Below are positions 1 through 5,668 of a DNA stretch of 6,216 nucleotides, piece by piece. The notes beneath the pieces were generated by a model. The model ran no database searches, was not told the origin of the DNA, and worked only from the letters and a program-made list of their open reading frames with translations. The stretch spans positions 1-6,216 of the forward strand of contig JALSSQ010000333.1 in assembly GCA_026984165.1 (NCBI GenBank), in the 5' to 3' direction. The position numbers were made by a program, and so were the translations under genes. Within the stretch, counting starts at the first letter, position 1, and each line of letters begins with the position of its first letter. The DNA comes from Sulfurovum sp. Lineage in GTDB: Bacteria; Campylobacterota; Campylobacteria; Campylobacterales; Sulfurovaceae.

Positions 1-209
1 TTCGTCTCAATGCACTTCGTTTTATCATCGAAGGAAAAAAACAGCCTGAGCGTATAGAAACACTTGTTGGTTCTGAAGATGAGGGTGATGAGGTATGTCG
101 TATAGAGACAGGTTCATTTACGATTTGCCAGCGTATTAAACGCTTCTTTGGCTTTGGGAAGAAAGAGGTGCCTGCGAAGCGTGGGAAAGCATATATAAAA
201 GAGAAGTAG
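1..209 (+). CDS. C-terminal end of an unrecognised protein (5' end outside the window)
   Basis: An open frame enters from the left edge, with the first complete codon at base 3, and ends at TAG 207-209, giving 68 visible residues. I do not recognise the family. The visible part begins RLNALRFIIEGKK, continues through a short acidic stretch (GSEDEGDE), and ends in a strongly basic tail rich in Lys and Arg that includes RIKRFFGFGKK and ends in KEK. No membrane span or catalytic motif is visible. The basic tail could be a cytoplasmic tail or a nucleic-acid-contacting tail, but that is only a guess. Codon choice resembles the other genes here, and an intrinsic terminator overlaps the stop codon, which supports this as a real gene end. 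Function cannot be assigned without the upstream sequence. Confidence 0.6.
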   Translation, partial: RLNALRFIIEGKKQPERIETLVGSEDEGDEVCRIETGSFTICQRIKRFFGFGKKEVPAKRGKAYIKEK

Positions 210-224
210 GGCTTCTTTTTTTCT
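197..224 (+). terminator. Intrinsic terminator overlapping the stop of the first gene
   Basis: Bases 197-206 (AAAAGAGAAG) pair with 212-221 (CTTCTTTTTT). The stem has ten pairs including one G-U, the loop is five bases (TAGGG), and the 3' arm merges into a T-rich tract. The stop codon TAG lies in the loop. The stem is AU-rich, so the hairpin is of moderate strength. Its position at the end of the leftmost gene, with no plus-strand gene for about 3 kb, fits a rho-independent terminator. Confidence 0.6.
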
Positions 225-556
225 ACTTACTTTTCTTCTTGTTTCCGTGCTGTGCGTGGGAACAACTCTAGCATATTTCTAAATTTAAATTAAATCTTTT
301 TTGTCTTTATTGTGTTTCCTTTTAGCGTAACTGTGGCGTTGTTATTCTCTTCATTTTTTTAGAAAAAACGAAGCAAAGCTAGCAAATGCGGTTCACGAAG
401 TGAAAGCTTCTTTAGAAAAAATCGTTGCCACTCTCGAATCGCTATCGCTTTCAAGGGCGTTCGTGGCAACAAGGATTTATAATATAACTAGGCTATCGCC
501 ATCTATCTGAATATTTCTTTTTTTTGATTTATAAGAGCCACTAAATTTTTATTTGC
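210..556. other. Convergent intergenic region without a gene
   Basis: This 347-bp gap separates the 3' ends of two converging genes. The first part is the T-rich tail of the plus-strand terminator, followed by AT-rich sequence with no clear feature. Bases 358-470 are more GC-rich and structured. They contain an 11-bp direct repeat (TTTAGAAAAAA at 358-368 and 411-421), a small hairpin (TTCAC/GTGAA at 392-404), and an 8-bp inverted repeat (424-431 with 463-470). Bases 471-556 are again AT-rich, with a T run at 518-525. A TATAAT at 478-483 has no gene downstream on the plus strand and is probably chance. No gene with a start codon and ribosome-binding site was found on either strand. Confidence 0.6.
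415..470 (-). terminator. Possible terminator of the minus-strand genes (long-loop inverted repeat plus T run)
   Basis: Read on the minus strand, GTTGCCAC (470-463) pairs perfectly with GTGGCAAC (431-424). GATTTTTTC follows directly (423-415), which is the order expected of a rho-independent terminator. The intervening 31 bases are long for a terminator, but short inner pairings (GAA/TTC, CGC/GCG) could compact them. The site lies 86 bases beyond the stop of the minus-strand membrane-protein gene, the last gene of that transcript. It could instead be a copy of an interspersed palindromic repeat. Confidence 0.4.
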
Positions 557-1072
557 TTACTTTAATAGTGTTTCCATCTCTTTCAAAACCCTCTTTGGGG
601 AAAAGCTAAAAATAGACTCTTTGTAGAGGAGGGTTGGCAGGATTTCTAGGAAGAGGTAGGCTATGCCTAGCATGGGGTAAAAGGCGTAGTATTCTGCTTT
701 GAATGTTTTATAAGTGTAGCGAGAGAGAAACCACGCCTTGGCAGCTTCTGTGCCTGCATCAAACAGCAGGACTTCCATGGCAAAGACTGAACCCCATGCG
801 ACATAGGTTAAGAGTACGACAATGACTGCACCTAAAATGCCATAGAGAGAAATGACAGCTGCGAGAAAGACAGCCATATAGATGGCAAAAGAAGAGAAGC
901 CCAAAGTGGCAAATATGGCTAAAGTAGAGACGATGAACAGTACCCCACCAAAAAGAAAGAAAAGCTCAAGCCAGCCTCTTTGTTCTTGAAAGGTTGGGCT
1001 AAGGTAAGCACCTAAAAGGGTGACAGCGAAGATAGAAAGAATAATGAAAACTAAAGAGCGATATTCTTGCAT
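557..1072 (-). CDS. Small polytopic membrane protein of unknown function
   Basis: The protein has 171 residues and I do not recognise a family. Hydrophobicity read by eye suggests about five membrane spans, near residues 6-24, 35-58, 61-80, 81-104 and 129-150. A loop of about 25 residues between spans 4 and 5 is richer in charged and aromatic residues (DAGTEAAKAWFLSRYTYKTF), and the C-terminal tail is charged (SPKRVLKEMETLLK). There is no signal peptidase site and no catalytic motif, so it most likely sits in the inner membrane. I chose ATG at 1072 because AAGGAG lies five bases upstream. A longer frame to TTG at 1102 would read through that ribosome-binding site and into the palindromic element at 1091-1161. 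It lies 95 bp downstream of the oligopeptidase gene in the same direction, so it may share that transcript, although the palindromic element separates them. Confidence 0.75.
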   Translation of the reverse strand: MQEYRSLVFIILSIFAVTLLGAYLSPTFQEQRGWLELFFLFGGVLFIVSTLAIFATLGFSSFAIYMAVFLAAVISLYGILGAVIVVLLTYVAWGSVFAMEVLLFDAGTEAAKAWFLSRYTYKTFKAEYYAFYPMLGIAYLFLEILPTLLYKESIFSFSPKRVLKEMETLLK

Positions 1073-1077
1073 ATTTT

Positions 1078-1083
1078 CTCCTT
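1078..1083 (-). promoter_or_regulatory. Ribosome-binding site that fixes the start of the membrane-protein gene
   Basis: On the minus strand the sequence is AAGGAG, then five bases, then ATG at 1072. This is the strongest Shine-Dalgarno match near the gene, and it argues against the upstream in-frame TTG at 1102, which has no comparable site. Confidence 0.75.
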
Positions 1084-1090
1084 TTTTAAA

Positions 1091-1161
1091 GGGCAACCAC
1101 AAGGGGTTGCCCCTACATGTATATAAAATTTTATCGTAGGGGTATCCCCGTGTGGGTACCC
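1091..1161. repeat. 71-bp nested palindromic element (two hairpin arms in inverted orientation)
   Basis: The left arm (1091-1116) and the right arm (1136-1161) are inverted copies of each other. After reverse-complementing the right arm, 21 of 26 positions are identical. They flank a 19-base AT-rich centre that contains the palindrome ATAAAATTTTAT (1123-1134). The left arm is itself a hairpin: GGGCAACC (1091-1098) pairs with GGTTGCCC (1105-1112). The right arm contains GGGGTATCCCC (1139-1149) and the perfect palindrome GTGGGTACCCAC (1152-1163), whose last two bases lie just past the arm. The inner ends CCCCTAC (1110-1116) and GTAGGGG (1136-1142) pair perfectly. The element lies between two minus-strand genes, 6 bp past the oligopeptidase stop and 8 bp before the next gene's ribosome-binding site. 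It resembles REP or MITE-type intergenic repeats, but genome copy number cannot be seen from here. Confidence 0.75.
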
Positions 1162-1167
1162 ACCAAA

Positions 1168-3117
1168 TTAATCAATTTCATACAATTTTATGAGACTCTT
1201 CACATCTGCTTTACGCCCTAACCACTCTTGGTAAAGCGCTGACATCTCTTTGGCTCCACCATTGGCCAAGATATACTCTTTATATCCTTTGGCTTTTTCT
1301 TTGTCAAATCCATCTTTTTCATCAAGACATTCAAAAAAAGCATCGGCACTGAGTACCTCTGCCCATTTGTAGCTGTAGTATCCTGCTGCATACCCACCTG
1401 CAAAGATATGTGCAAATCCATGTTGGAATTTGTTGTATTTTGGTGCAGGCAGAAGGGAGGTTTTTTCTCGTATGCCATCAAGCAGGGCTTGTACCTCTTC
1501 ACCTTGATAGAGGTCTTGATGGAGTTTGAAGTCAAAGAGAGAAAACTCAACTTGACGCAAGATGCCTAAGGCAGCTTGGAAGTTTTTGGTCTCTTTTATT
1601 TTTGCCATAAGCTCTTGGCTAATAGGCTCACCACTCTTGTAGTGAAAACCAAAACGTTTCAGTATGGCGGCCTCATAAGCAAAGTTTTCTAAAAACTGAG
1701 AAGGAAACTCTACCACATCCCACGCCACACCGTTGATGCCGCTTACAGAACGCTCTTTACATTTGCCAAAGAGGTGATGAATGGCATGTCCCATCTCATG
1801 AAAGAGAGTGACCACATCGTCATGACGTAAGAGAGAGGGCGTAGTATCGGTTGTCGGTGAGAAGTTACACACTACAAAAGCAGAGGCCAAATGTGTGTTG
1901 CCTTGGCTATCGACAAAATGTGTCTCCCAGTCGTTCATCCATGCACCACCACGCTTCTCTTTGCGTGCTTCCAAGTCAAAATAGATACGCCCCGAAAGTG
2001 TGCCATTATCAAAGATATCAAAGGGCTTGACACAGGTGTGCCATGTAGGGACATTAGCAGGCTTGAAAGTGACCCCAAAGAGTTCCGAGACGATATCCAA
2101 TAAACCATTAAGTACTTTTTCTTGTTCAAAGTAGGGTTTGGTCATGGTGTCATCAAAGTCAAACTTCTCTTTTTTGAGTTTTTCTGAGTAGTAGGCGACA
2201 TCATGTCCTGCCAAGTCTGTGATGCCATCTGTTTTCTCTGCAAAAGCTTTAAGCTCTGCTAGCTCATTTTTAGCCTGCGGAAGTGCTGCATCTGCTAGTG
2301 CATCAAGAAAGTTCAAGACATCCTCTTCCTTACTTGCATCTCTCGTCTCTAGCGCATACTGTGCATAATTCTCAAAACCAAGGAGTTTGGCTTTTTCATT
2401 TTTAAGGGCTAAAATCTGGTCAATCACCTCTGCATTTTCAGGGGCTCTTGTACTGTAGGCACGTGAAAGCTCTTTTCTGTACTCGCGGTTTGGCCCATAC
2501 GTCATGTAAGCCAAGTAACTAGGGATTTGCAGTGTAAACTTATAGACTGTTTCCCCATCTACTTCTTCTTTGGCAGCATCTATATCAGAGCTAGGCATAC
2601 CCTCTACATCTTTGGCATCTTCTATGATGAGTTCAAAGGCATTGGTGGCATCTAGTAGGTTTTGTGAAAAATTATTAGAGAGTTCAGAAAGTTTAAGGCT
2701 TATCTCTTCCATGCGTTTCTTTTGTTCTTCTGGCAAGTTTACACCAGAGAGTACAAAATCACGTACGTCATGAGCGACAACCGTTTTGGATTCTTGTGAG
2801 TCTGCTTTGATCTGCTCTATTTTTTTGAAAAGTGCAACATTCTGTGCCATCTCGGAGCTAAATTTAGAAAGTAGGGGGAGCGATGCCTCGTAGGCCTTTT
2901 GTGTCTCATCTGAGTTCATGACTGAATTTAGGTGAGAAAGAGGCGTAAAAAAGAGTCCTAGCTCTTCATCTAAATCTTGCAGTGGTTTGAGTATTTTATC
3001 ATAGCTGACATCGTTTGATGCGGTCAGTTTGTCGATGATACTGCGCTGTTTGTTTAAGAGTGCGTCTAGTTCTTTTGGGAAATTTTCTAAATTGTCTATG
3101 TGAAAGTTTTGAAACAT
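1168..3117 (-). CDS. prlC: M3A-family zinc oligopeptidase (oligopeptidase A type)
   Basis: This 649-residue protein is close to the family length (about 680 in Escherichia coli PrlC/OpdA). Family members are soluble cytoplasmic metallopeptidases that degrade short peptides, such as products of ATP-dependent proteases and cleaved signal peptides. The N-terminal half (about 1-350) is helical and charged, as expected of the domain that walls off the active-site channel. The zinc site is HEMGH at 440-444, with His440 and His444 as ligands and Glu441 as the catalytic base. The third ligand is Glu470 in VEFPSQ. The substrate-binding segment at about 566-583 (HGFAHIFAGGYAAGYYSYKW) carries the family's His570 and the tyrosines Tyr576 and Tyr583. 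No signal peptide is visible. The ATG at 3117 has only a weak Shine-Dalgarno upstream (GGAC). The gene is divergent from rplI and probably co-directional with the membrane-protein gene downstream. The family is certain. The orthologue name is less so, since related M3 peptidases such as Dcp share the fold. Confidence 0.93.
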   Translation of the reverse strand: MFQNFHIDNLENFPKELDALLNKQRSIIDKLTASNDVSYDKILKPLQDLDEELGLFFTPLSHLNSVMNSDETQKAYEASLPLLSKFSSEMAQNVALFKKIEQIKADSQESKTVVAHDVRDFVLSGVNLPEEQKKRMEEISLKLSELSNNFSQNLLDATNAFELIIEDAKDVEGMPSSDIDAAKEEVDGETVYKFTLQIPSYLAYMTYGPNREYRKELSRAYSTRAPENAEVIDQILALKNEKAKLLGFENYAQYALETRDASKEEDVLNFLDALADAALPQAKNELAELKAFAEKTDGITDLAGHDVAYYSEKLKKEKFDFDDTMTKPYFEQEKVLNGLLDIVSELFGVTFKPANVPTWHTCVKPFDIFDNGTLSGRIYFDLEARKEKRGGAWMNDWETHFVDSQGNTHLASAFVVCNFSPTTDTTPSLLRHDDVVTLFHEMGHAIHHLFGKCKERSVSGINGVAWDVVEFPSQFLENFAYEAAILKRFGFHYKSGEPISQELMAKIKETKNFQAALGILRQVEFSLFDFKLHQDLYQGEEVQALLDGIREKTSLLPAPKYNKFQHGFAHIFAGGYAAGYYSYKWAEVLSADAFFECLDEKDGFDKEKAKGYKEYILANGGAKEMSALYQEWLGRKADVKSLIKLYEID

Positions 3118-3145
3118 AATGTTGTGTCCGTGTTAATTTTTTATG

Positions 3146-3151
3146 ATTGTA
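3146..3151 (-). promoter_or_regulatory. Candidate -10 box for the oligopeptidase gene
   Basis: On the minus strand TACAAT lies at 3151-3146, 28 bases before the ATG at 3117, which would give a leader of roughly 20 bases. No good -35 hexamer lies at the usual distance, which is common for sigma-70 promoters in Campylobacterota. It is a position-based guess without experimental support. Confidence 0.4.
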
Positions 3152-3182
3152 ACATCTATTAGTAAACTTTAGATAAAATATC

Positions 3183-3188
3183 TATAAT
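3183..3188 (+). promoter_or_regulatory. Candidate -10 box for the rplI-hslV-hslU-era cluster
   Basis: A perfect TATAAT lies 21 bases before the rplI ATG, in a strongly AT-rich tract. Transcription would start near 3195, just ahead of the ribosome-binding site AAGGA (3199-3203). A second possibility is TAAAAT at 3174-3179, which would leave a longer leader. Neither has a convincing -35 hexamer. This is the only gap upstream of the cluster, so the main promoter is probably here or further left within the divergent region. Confidence 0.5.
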
Positions 3189-3209
3189 TATATATCGCAA
3201 GGACAAAAA

Positions 3210-3653
3210 ATGAAAGTATTGCTTATAAAAGATGTTAAAACACTTGGTAAAGCAGGTGAGATTAAAGAGGTCAAAGATGGCTATGGTCAAAATTTTCTCA
3301 TCAATAAGGGGCTTGCCAAGCTTGCCACACCAGATGTGGTAGAAAAATGGAAAGCAGAAGAGGCGCGCAAGGCACAGGAGCTTAAAGATGAGATTACACG
3401 TTTTGAAGCAGAGAAGATTACCCTTGAATCAACGCTTATCAAAATAGAAAAAGAGTCTGCCCCTGTAGGTATCAAAGGTTCAGTGGGCAATGCTGATATT
3501 GCAGCAGCGATTGCAGAGCAGCTCAATATCGAACTGGATAAAAAACATATCAACCTCAAAAAGGCACTCAAATCAACAGGTGTACATGAGGTAGATGCAA
3601 AGCTTGGTCATGGTATCCATGCCACATTGAAAGTCGAAGTGGTGGCTGTCTAA
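3210..3653 (+). CDS. rplI: 50S ribosomal protein bL9
   Basis: The protein has 147 residues, the usual length of bL9. It binds 23S rRNA at the base of the L1 stalk on the large subunit and helps maintain reading-frame fidelity. The family signature is complete at residues 13-36: G13, G16, V21, G24-Y25, N28-F29-L30, G34 and A36. The order is an N-terminal RNA-binding domain (about 1-50), a long charged connecting helix (about 45-75, with many Lys, Glu and Ala), and a C-terminal domain with GIKGSVGNADI near 88. The ATG at 3210 follows AAGGA with six bases between. The stop TAA (3651-3653) overlaps the hslV ATG by one base, so the two genes are co-transcribed and probably translationally coupled. 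It is the first gene of the plus-strand cluster. Confidence 0.97.
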   Translation: MKVLLIKDVKTLGKAGEIKEVKDGYGQNFLINKGLAKLATPDVVEKWKAEEARKAQELKDEITRFEAEKITLESTLIKIEKESAPVGIKGSVGNADIAAAIAEQLNIELDKKHINLKKALKSTGVHEVDAKLGHGIHATLKVEVVAV

Positions 3654-4183
3654 TGTTTCATGCAACTACGATACTTGGCTATAAGGCTGAGGGCAAGGCG
3701 GTGATAGGCGGTGATGGACAGGTAAGTTTTGGTGATACGGTACTTAAAGGCAATGCGACAAAGATACGTACGCTCCATGAGGGTAAAGTGTTGGCAGGTT
3801 TTGCAGGCTCTACGGCTGATGCCTTTAACCTTTTTGATATGTTTGAAACGATTTTGGCTGAGAAAAAAGGGGATCTCTTTAAGTCTGTCATCGGTTTTTC
3901 TAAAATGTGGCGAAAAGACAAACACTTACGTCAGCTTGAAGCGATGATGATAGTGTTAAATCAGGAGCATATCTTTATACTCTCTGGCACAGGTGATGTG
4001 GTAGAGCCTGAAGATGGAAAGATAGCAGCGATTGGCTCTGGTGGCAACTATGCTGTTGCTGCTGCACGTGCACTACACAGACATGCAGATCTTGAGCCAA
4101 AAGATTTGGTACAAAAGTCACTTGAAATTGCAGGAGATATCTGTATCTACACCAATAAAAATATAAAACTATTAGAACTTTAA
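3653..4183 (+). CDS. hslV: HslV, peptidase subunit of the HslUV ATP-dependent protease
   Basis: This 176-residue protein is a full-length HslV. Two hexameric rings form the proteolytic chamber, which is opened and fed by HslU. It belongs to the N-terminal nucleophile hydrolases and resembles proteasome beta subunits. Alignment from memory with Escherichia coli HslV places the catalytic threonine at Thr5 (ATTI), Asp21 in GGDGQ at the position of Asp17, and Lys37 at the position of Lys33. Conserved blocks GFAGSTADAF, LRQLEA, GSGGNYA and the end motif GDICIYTN are present. Four residues (MFHA) precede Thr5 and must be removed for activity, unlike the enterobacterial protein where only Met is removed. 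Similar short leaders occur in Gram-positive and Thermotoga HslV. The ATG overlaps the rplI stop (TAATG) and has only a weak Shine-Dalgarno, suggesting translational coupling. hslU follows after 38 bp. Confidence 0.96.
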   Translation: MFHATTILGYKAEGKAVIGGDGQVSFGDTVLKGNATKIRTLHEGKVLAGFAGSTADAFNLFDMFETILAEKKGDLFKSVIGFSKMWRKDKHLRQLEAMMIVLNQEHIFILSGTGDVVEPEDGKIAAIGSGGNYAVAAARALHRHADLEPKDLVQKSLEIAGDICIYTNKNIKLLEL

Positions 4184-4207
4184 AATCATTTTGATGAGAA
4201 AAAGGAA

Positions 4208-4213
4208 GAAGGA
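4208..4213 (+). promoter_or_regulatory. Ribosome-binding site that supports the TTG start of hslU
   Basis: GAAGGA ends eight bases before TTG 4222-4224, at good spacing. There is no ATG or GTG in the hslU frame between the hslV stop and this point, and the resulting N-terminus (MENLTPKEIV) aligns with the start of known HslU proteins. Confidence 0.8.
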
Positions 4214-4221
4214 AAGTAAAA

Positions 4222-5550
4222 TTGGAAAATTTAACACCCAAAGAGATAGTTACCTATTTGGATAAATATGTCATAGGACAAAACGAAGCAAAGAAAACGA
4301 TTGCAGTGGCACTAAGAAATCGCTATAGACGTATGCAGCTTAGTGAAGAGATGCAACAAGATGTTACACCTAAGAATATATTGATGATAGGTAGTACGGG
4401 AGTAGGTAAAACAGAGATAGCAAGACGTTTGGCAAAGATGATGAATTTGCCATTTATCAAAGTCGAAGCGAGCAAATATACAGAAGTAGGTTTTGTGGGG
4501 CGTGATGTTGAGTCTATGATACGTGATTTGGCGGCTACATCTATGCAGATCGTACGTGAAGCAGAGAATGAGAAGAACAAAGAGAAGATAGCCAACTATG
4601 TAGAAAATAAAATCATAGAAAAGCTTCTTCCGCCTCTGCCAGCAGGTGCAGGGGAGCAAAAAAGAGCCGAATATGATGCCTCTTTTGCTCGCATGCAAGA
4701 GAAGTTTTCCAAAGGTGAACTTGACCATCTCAAGATCAAAATCAATGTACCTAACACACCACAAATGCCAGAAGATGGACTGCCTCCACAGATGATACAG
4801 GTACAAGAGAGTATTGTCAAAGTATTGGGGGGTATGGGCAAAAAAGGACCAGAGAAAGAGGTCTTTGTCAAAGATGCAAAGAAGATCTTAGAAGCAGAAG
4901 CGAGTAATGAGCTTCTCGATGAAGAGGCCTTAAAATCCTTGGCACTTGAAAAGGTAGAGAAGGGCGGCATTGTCTTTTTGGATGAGATAGACAAAGTGGC
5001 AGTCTCATCGACTTCTCAGGGACGACAAGACCCAAGTAAAGAGGGTGTACAAAGAGATCTGCTTCCTATAGTAGAGGGCTCATCTGTGCATACGAAGCTT
5101 GGTATGGTAAAGACTGATCATATTCTCTTTATCGCAGCGGGAGCATTTCATGTGAGTAAGCCCAGTGACTTGATGCCAGAGCTTCAAGGGCGTTTCCCTT
5201 TGCGTGTAGAGCTTGACAGCTTGGATGAAGAGACACTCTATAGAATACTTACAGAACCAAACAACTCTTTGATAAAACAGTATCAAGCACTCATGTCAGT
5301 TGAGGGTGTCGAGCTTGTATTTGAAGAGAGTGCCTTACGTGCGATTGCATCCTATGCATTGGAGGCGAATGAAAAAACAGAAGATATCGGTGCAAGACGT
5401 CTGCATACCGTGATGGAGCGTATCTTGGAAGAGATCAGTTTTTCAGCAGATGAGCATAGCGGTGAAACGATAGTAGTAGATGAGGCACTGGTGAAAGAGA
5501 AGATTGGCAACGTGGTGGAAGATGAGGATACTACGAGGTATATTTTATAA
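4222..5550 (+). CDS. hslU: HslU, AAA+ unfoldase subunit of the HslUV protease
   Basis: The protein has 442 residues, against 443 in Escherichia coli HslU. The hexamer uses ATP to unfold substrates and thread them into the HslV chamber in the cytoplasm. The Walker A motif is GSTGVGKT at 57-64, with Ser58 where E. coli has Pro. The central-pore loop is GFVG at 90-93 (GYVG in E. coli). The divergent, charged I domain spans about 110-240. Walker B is IVFLDEIDK at 250-258, with Asp254 and Glu255. The arginine finger is Arg324 in LQGRFP, and the sensor-2 region is GARRL at 390-394. The C-terminus EDEDTTRYIL keeps the conserved tail that inserts into HslV and activates it. Translation starts at TTG. 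The stop TAA abuts an array of heptamer repeats, with no recognisable terminator before era, so read-through transcription into era is likely. Confidence 0.97.
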   Translation: MENLTPKEIVTYLDKYVIGQNEAKKTIAVALRNRYRRMQLSEEMQQDVTPKNILMIGSTGVGKTEIARRLAKMMNLPFIKVEASKYTEVGFVGRDVESMIRDLAATSMQIVREAENEKNKEKIANYVENKIIEKLLPPLPAGAGEQKRAEYDASFARMQEKFSKGELDHLKIKINVPNTPQMPEDGLPPQMIQVQESIVKVLGGMGKKGPEKEVFVKDAKKILEAEASNELLDEEALKSLALEKVEKGGIVFLDEIDKVAVSSTSQGRQDPSKEGVQRDLLPIVEGSSVHTKLGMVKTDHILFIAAGAFHVSKPSDLMPELQGRFPLRVELDSLDEETLYRILTEPNNSLIKQYQALMSVEGVELVFEESALRAIASYALEANEKTEDIGARRLHTVMERILEEISFSADEHSGETIVVDEALVKEKIGNVVEDEDTTRYIL

Positions 5551-5662
5551 TTAGGAATTAGGAATGAGAAATTAGGAATTAGGAATTAGGAATTAGGAAT
5601 TAGGAATTAGGAATTAGGAATGAGAAATGAGAAATGAGAAATGAGGAATGAGGAATGAGAAA
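5551..5662 (+). repeat. Array of 16 tandem heptamers filling the hslU-era gap
   Basis: Sixteen uninterrupted 7-bp units begin directly after the hslU stop and end two bases before the era ATG. Nine are TTAGGAA (units 1, 2 and 4-10), five are TGAGAAA (units 3, 11-13 and 16) and two are TGAGGAA (units 14 and 15). The variants differ only at the second base (T or G) and the fifth (G or A). Units 4-10 are seven identical copies, as expected from recent slippage. The array lies in a run of about 142 bases (5535-5676) with no C on the plus strand, so the transcript should be almost unstructured. Most units carry AGGA or GAGG, which resembles a Shine-Dalgarno sequence, and unit 15 places AGGA ten bases before the era ATG. 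Stops recur in all frames, so it is not coding. Variable copy number between strains is likely but cannot be seen here. Confidence 0.95.
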
Positions 5663-5668
5663 AAATGA
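5648..5668 (+). promoter_or_regulatory. Possible six-codon mini-ORF coupled to the era start
   Basis: Within the last repeat units, ATG at 5648-5650 opens a frame reading MRNEKK that ends at TGA 5666-5668. This stop overlaps the era ATG (5665-5667) as ATGA, the arrangement typical of translational coupling. Similar tiny frames begin at other repeat junctions. Initiation at 5648 would be weak, because the adjacent GAGG is too close to the ATG and the units before it carry only GAGAAA. The overlap may be a by-product of the repeat. Confidence 0.25.

Noticed and set aside
478..483. TATAAT as a plus-strand promoter
   Set aside because: No plus-strand gene lies downstream before the convergent minus-strand genes, and there is no -35 element. 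Such a hexamer is expected by chance in AT-rich DNA.
1073..1102. Ten-residue N-terminal extension of the membrane protein from TTG at 1102
   Set aside because: The extension would start inside the palindromic element and translate through the AAGGAG ribosome-binding site that serves ATG 1072.
1218..1550. 110-codon minus-strand frame inside the oligopeptidase gene
   Set aside because: It is a same-strand, shifted frame within a gene whose own frame carries the conserved active-site tyrosine region, so it is an overlap artefact. No frameshift is needed to explain the peptidase.
4184..4196. Weak hairpin just after hslV (ATCA/TGAT) as a terminator
   Set aside because: A four-pair AU-rich stem without a T run is too weak, and hslU follows immediately as the partner gene.
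4312..4806. 164-codon minus-strand open frame inside hslU
   Set aside because: It lies wholly opposite the strongly conserved hslU. Its translation is low-complexity and rich in Cys, His, Tyr and Leu, with no ribosome-binding site, as expected of an antisense shadow.
4596..4994. 132-codon minus-strand open frame inside hslU
   Set aside because: It is antisense to hslU with a Ser- and Pro-rich translation that mirrors Glu- and Lys-rich coding sequence. No independent support.
5551..5662. CRISPR array or iteron-type origin as an explanation of the heptamer repeats
   Set aside because: The units are only 7 bp with no spacers, and there is no cas gene, replication initiator gene or DnaA-box cluster nearby.
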